A stretch of DNA of 24,168 nucleotides from Podochytrium sp. JEL0797. Taxonomy: Eukaryota > Chytridiomycota > Chytridiomycetes > Chytridiales > Chytriomycetaceae. Each line of letters starts with the position of its first letter. Within the stretch, counting starts at the first letter, position 1. Positions 21,203 through 24,168 of the stretch are shown one piece after another. The position numbers and the translations under genes are program-made. The stretch spans positions 1 to 24,168 of the forward strand of contig JADGJG010000320.1 of NCBI GenBank assembly GCA_027596195.1, in the 5' to 3' direction. The notes under the pieces are model-generated. The model worked only from the letters and a program-made list of their open reading frames with translations. It did no database searches and was not told where the DNA came from.

Positions 21203-22825
21203 CTATTTGTTCCGGACCAACCCACCGACCCCAAAACTCCCTAACCCAACTCCACGCGACGACGAAGACGACGATGCACCACTTCGCTCCGACCCCTGCC
21301 GCCGCTTCACAGGACTACTCATCGTCGACCCCGTATTCGACTCCTGATCCACCATCCGCGTCCTAAAAAACCGATGCTGCAATGCCTCCTCAGGCAAAAT
21401 CCTCTCCGCAGGGTCATACTTCAACATTCTCACCAACAAGTCTTTGAAGAGGTTAAAATCTTGCACGTAGTTGTTGTAGGATTCAAGTGTGGGGTTGGTG
21501 GATTGGATGGCACTCGCTTTCGACGACGCAGGTCTCGGGTTATGCCTCCCCAACTGAATCGACCGCTGAAACTTCAAATGCAACAACGACTCAAGCGTCT
21601 GCTTCCTCCTCTCAAACCCCTCCGTAAAAACCGGCTTAAACGACGCCCTCAACCGCGTAGGATCCCTCTTACTCGGTACACTCTCGCGCTTGAAAAAAGC
21701 CGCAATCTTAACACTCGATCCATTGTCAATCAGTTTGCGGGGAAGGAGCTCAGGCATGAGGTCCATGATGCGAAGGAGTTGGTCGTGTTCGGATTTGCCG
21801 CTGAAGAGGGGTTCGCCAGAAAAGAGTTCGTAGAGGATACAGCCGAGCGACCACATGTCGATAGAGGTTGTGTAGGGGTTGCCGAGGAGTACTTCGGGGG
21901 AGCGGTAGAAGCGGCTTTGGATGTATGAAAACGACTACAAAAGAAACACGTTGGTACTTTTTTTGTTTTGCTGCGGACTCACCCTTTCGTAATCGAAACA
22001 AGAGCTCCCGAAGTCAATCACTTTGATCGTCGGCGGATCTGAATGGGAAATGAGGATGCTGGGAAATAAAAAGATTAGAATTTAGTAATCGAAAATTCCC
22101 CCAAAACGCGAAAAACGAATTTTACTTTTCAGGCTTCAAATCGCAGTGAATCAGAGCCACATCCGGTCTCGCCATGAGCTTCAAACATTGCAATACCTGC
22201 GCCGCGATGCTCCGAATCGTGTTCATCGAGAGTCCCTTGAACCCGTCCGATTTGATGGTTTCGTAGAGATTCTCGCCGAGCAGTTCGTACACGATGCAGA
22301 GGTGGTTTCGATGCATGAAATGACGCAGCATTCTGACTAAGTAAAACATTGAGATGTCAGCGCGCAAAGCGATGCCAAGTGTCAAAACAAACACGAACCG
22401 ATATTATACTCCCCCCCGCGATCCTTCCCATTCAAAAGCTTGAGATTCCGAACCTCAATCAACGCCTGCGCCGTAAACGCCTTCTGATTCTTGATGATTT
22501 TAATCGCCACGCGCTGCTGCTTCGGATCCATCGCGACCAAATCCTCGGCTTCAAACACTTGACCAAACGAGCCTTTTCCGAGCCGTCGTAGGATGCGGTA
22601 CCGTTCCTGCCAGATTTCGTTTGCGCGGAAAATATAGTCGTTGTTGTCGTCGTCGTAGCGGATGGGGCGGGTTTGGGCGGGTTGGGCGAGTTTGGCGTGC
22701 TTGGGTCGGAGCTAGTTTTTTATTAGTGGAAGTACATGGTTGGGGTGTGAGGTGAGTACCTCATCGCACTTTGCATAAGTGCTGCTGAGATGGATACTGA
22801 GACGCGTGACGGGCGTGCTCCGCAT
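21203..22825 (-). CDS. DYRK1: DYRK1/minibrain-class dual-specificity kinase (5 exons, 465 aa)
   Basis: DYRK1 kinases autophosphorylate an activation-loop tyrosine during folding and then phosphorylate Ser/Thr substrates. Exons on the minus strand: 22825-22760, 22711-22399, 22336-22126, 22058-21983, 21934-21203, summing to 1398 nt with TAG. The N-terminus ([14 protein letters not shown]) matches the class I box PLRKLSVDLIKTY, and [12 protein letters not shown] matches the DYRK1 box just before the kinase domain. Kinase motifs: [29 protein letters not shown] (the DYRK-type Cys before the catalytic Asp), [11 protein letters not shown], and [18 protein letters not shown] with the second tyrosine of the Y-x-Y pair kept. 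A CMGC insert and [14 protein letters not shown] follow. The tail is short, with a Ser run and Gly-rich end; the long His-rich tail of animal DYRK1A is absent. DYRK2, HIPK and Yak1 lack this N-terminal box pair. Confidence 0.92.
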
Positions 22826-22889
22826 TCTTGGCCTCTTCGATTCCCCCGTTTTTTTTTCTCAACTTCAAACACAAAACCCGCAACCAATC
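22826..22889. promoter_or_regulatory. 64-bp divergent promoter region (DYRK1 / COX19)
   Basis: This spacer separates the DYRK1 and COX19 start codons. It contains a T-tract (CCCCCGTTTTTTTTTCTC) at about 22844-22861 followed by an A/C-rich leader (CAAACACAAAACCCGC) that is probably the COX19 5' UTR. Poly(dA:dT) tracts of this kind often exclude nucleosomes at yeast divergent promoters; applying that here is inference. Confidence 0.5.
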
Positions 22890-23210
22890 ATGTCCATGGG
22901 CAACTCCTTCCAACGCAACCAAGTCAAAGCGATCCCCCCCGAACGAGGCGCCTTCCCCCTCGACATTGAAGGACTCTGCAAGATCCCCATGGAATCCTAC
23001 ATGAAGTGCATGCGGGAACAGAAGAGCGGGTCGTCGCACCAGCCATGTCGGGAACTGTCGCAGGCGTATATCGAGTGTCGGATGAAGACCAAGTTGATGG
23101 AGGAGGATCGAATGGATAATATTGGGTTTGGGAAGCCTGGCAGAAGGTCGGATGAGGCGGTGGGGGATACGGCATCAACGGCGGGGAGTGATCGGTCGGC
23201 AAAGAGTTGA
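22890..23210 (+). CDS. COX19: COX19, twin CX9C cytochrome c oxidase assembly protein (106 aa)
   Basis: COX19 is a small protein of the mitochondrial intermembrane space and cytosol that helps COX11 deliver copper to cytochrome c oxidase; it is oxidatively folded through the MIA40 route. This is a single exon. After the start (MSMGNSFQRNQ) comes PPERGAFPLD, matching the family's PPDKGSFPLD. The two CX9C motifs are CKIPMESYMKC and CRELSQAYIEC, each with nine residues between cysteines, forming the CHCH hairpin. ECRMKTKLM and IGFG after the second motif are also COX19 hallmarks (ECRMxxxLM...LGFG). The Ser/Asp-rich C-terminal tail (about residues 82-106) is not conserved. No N-terminal targeting sequence is expected or seen. 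The gene sits head to head with DYRK1. Confidence 0.94.
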   Translation: MSMGNSFQRNQVKAIPPERGAFPLDIEGLCKIPMESYMKCMREQKSGSSHQPCRELSQAYIECRMKTKLMEEDRMDNIGFGKPGRRSDEAVGDTASTAGSDRSAKS

Positions 23211-23278
23211 TTTGCAGCCAACCGATTCGATGGATTCTCTCGTGTCTCTTTAGTTCTTTAGTTCAACAGTACGATGCA

Positions 23279-23284
23279 AATAAA
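23279..23284 (+). terminator. AATAAA polyadenylation signal of COX19
   Basis: An exact AATAAA starts 69 nt beyond the COX19 stop codon, within GCAAATAAATGG. A T-rich stretch with TTTTCTCTTTTTCG follows within about 30 nt, as expected downstream of a cleavage site. Confidence 0.6.
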
Positions 23285-23401
23285 TGGAGTTGACACTCGA
23301 TTCGATTTTCTCTTTTTCGTTTCCTTCAAGCCGCTGCTCGCATGTGACAGGAATACACCGCGGTTTCAACACGTTATGCATTCAATCAGCATACTGCAGT
23401 C

Positions 23402-23785
23402 ATGATGGTGAGACGCGGAGTCCATTCAAAAAACAAACCGCGTTTTTCGAAAACCGGTGGAAAACCGGGACGTTTCTACGCTGCTCGCAAGAAATATCCC
23501 GCGTCCACCGAACAAGCCAAATATCTGCGAATGCAGTTTTTAAACCTCCTCAACAACTCAAGTGGTATGGCAACCAGTCCCACCCGGGTCACCAGAACAC
23601 TCATCCATTTTTGACGATGGACTATCCACGATCGAGACCCACGGCTTTGACGACAAACAAGTGCCACTGCTTTGTTTCCAATTTTTTGGGACCGCCAAGT
23701 CTTCCTCGCCGGGGATGATTTTGTCGCAACTCCACGGGAACCAAAGCAGCTATATCTCATCCCCACATTACGGCTCAACCAATGA
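23402..23785 (+). CDS. Unidentified short coding locus, possibly spliced
   Basis: From ATG 23402 a 70-codon frame runs to TGA 23612, beginning MMVRRGVHSKNKPRFSK and continuing with TGGKPGRFYAARKKYPASTE. It is strongly basic and rich in Lys and Arg, as a mitochondrial or ribosomal protein might be. A second stretch in the same frame, about 23690-23785, reads DRQVFLAGDDFVATPREP then KQLYLIPTLRLNQ and TGA, and looks protein-like. A splice from about 23562 or 23565 to 23700 would join the two in frame, but the branch site is weak. A competing frame (23562-23819, FDDKQVPLLCFQFFG) overlaps it. I recognise no family. The minus strand across 23476-23778 is also open for 100 codons. Treat the exact structure as unsettled. 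Confidence 0.3.
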
Positions 23786-23970
23786 ATGCGACGGTGATTC
23801 CCAGGCGCCGTCCATTTAGGGTCACGGAAATCGCGTGGTGGGCTAGCCGAATTAATTTTTCTAATTTGAATTAACCACTATCTGGCGAACAAAGAGAAAG
23901 AGACACGAAATTTGTATAACAATCACTCTATTTATAACAAGACCCAAAGAATTCTAACTCAAAAACACCC
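23786..23970. other. Spacer before the partial minus-strand gene
   Basis: I see no convincing gene here. The stretch holds the end of an open plus frame (TAG at 23817-23819), then AT-rich DNA. On the minus strand, ATAAAT-like sequence around 23930, about 40 nt past the stop of the membrane-protein gene, may be its polyadenylation signal. Confidence 0.4.
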
Positions 23971-24168
23971 TCAGTGCTTCATGGTAGAACCAGCAGCCTC
24001 AGTAGACTCATCAGTGGTGTCCTTGATAAACATCTTGGTGAAGAGGGCAAAGAAGACACACGAGATGACACAAGGAGCAACCATGACCCAGAACTGAGTT
24101 CTGGAGCTCAAGGCCTTCTCGCCAGTGAACACGAATCCGTTCAAGGCCCACGAGATACCACCGGCACC
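23971..24168 (-). CDS. C-terminal end of a multi-pass membrane protein, 5' partial
   Basis: The reading frame enters from the window edge at 24168 and ends with TGA at 23971-23973, giving 65 residues with no intron. It reads ISWALNGFVFTGEKALSSR, then a strongly hydrophobic segment (FWVMVAPCVISCVFFALFTK), a KDTTDESTEAA acidic tail and MKH. One clear membrane span is visible, and the residues before ISWALNGF may end another. This would suit the last helix and cytosolic tail of a transporter such as a major-facilitator or UNC93-like protein, but 65 residues are too few to name it. Codon choice is narrower than in the other genes (repeated AAG, GAG, TTC, ACC, GCC/GCT, TCG), suggesting high expression. 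Confidence 0.6.
   Translation of the reverse strand, partial: GAGGISWALNGFVFTGEKALSSRTQFWVMVAPCVISCVFFALFTKMFIKDTTDESTEAAGSTMKH

Noticed and set aside
21374..21928. A 184-codon plus-strand frame, basic and Leu/Arg/Pro-rich
   Set aside because: It is the antisense of DYRK1 exon 5, whose kinase motifs are unmistakable on the minus strand.
77..23210. A functional cluster joining RIC1, dynein-2, CDK1, DYRK1 and COX19 into one pathway
   Set aside because: All are widespread conserved genes with separate roles, and nothing in the sequence beyond proximity links them, so promoter sharing through compaction is the simpler explanation.
1..24168. tRNA or rRNA genes, transposons, CRISPR arrays, long repeats or a prokaryotic-style operon
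   Set aside because: No cloverleaf, rRNA-like block, terminal repeats, transposase motif or direct-repeat array was seen. The genes are eukaryotic, intron-bearing and functionally unrelated.

Overview
The window is nuclear DNA from a flagellated or ciliated eukaryote with a compact genome. The evidence is a near-complete cytoplasmic dynein-2 heavy chain (the retrograde intraflagellar transport motor), spliceosomal introns of mostly 44-79 nt with CTAAC/CTGAC-like branch sites close to the acceptor, and very short intergenic spaces. The standard code fits every model: TAA ends RIC1 and dynein-2, TGA ends CDK1, COX19 and the small membrane protein, TAG ends DYRK1. The lineage cannot be fixed from sequence alone. 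Intron style together with dynein-2 and a DYRK1-class kinase would suit a zoosporic fungus or another flagellated protist; this is inference.

Layout. 77-4912 (-): RIC1, a subunit of the RIC1-RGP1 exchange factor for Rab6, rebuilt as 24 exons (1159 aa). 4947-19056 (+): dynein-2 heavy chain, rebuilt as 27 exons (4228 aa). 19216-20316 (-): CDK1/Cdc2-type cyclin-dependent kinase, 4 exons (295 aa). 20405-21088 (+): small multi-pass membrane protein of unknown family, probably 4 exons (165 aa). 21203-22825 (-): DYRK1/minibrain-class kinase, 5 exons (465 aa). 22890-23210 (+): COX19, a twin CX9C mitochondrial copper/cytochrome-oxidase assembly protein (106 aa). 23402-23785 (+): an unidentified, possibly spliced short coding locus. 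23971-24168 (-): the C-terminal 65 aa of an unidentified membrane protein running off the window. All splice models were built by hand; every recognised gene closes in frame from start to stop across all its junctions, which is the main internal check.

Organisation. The confidently called genes alternate strand strictly (-,+,-,+,-,+), giving three head-to-head pairs with only 34, 88 and 64 bp between start codons (RIC1/dynein-2, CDK1/membrane protein, DYRK1/COX19) and tail-to-tail pairs with 159 and 114 bp between stops. The genes do not form an obvious single pathway (Golgi Rab6 activation, ciliary retrograde transport, cell cycle, DYRK signalling, mitochondrial assembly). The proximity looks like genome compaction with shared promoters rather than a functional cluster.

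No tRNA or rRNA gene, transposon, CRISPR array or large repeat was recognised.
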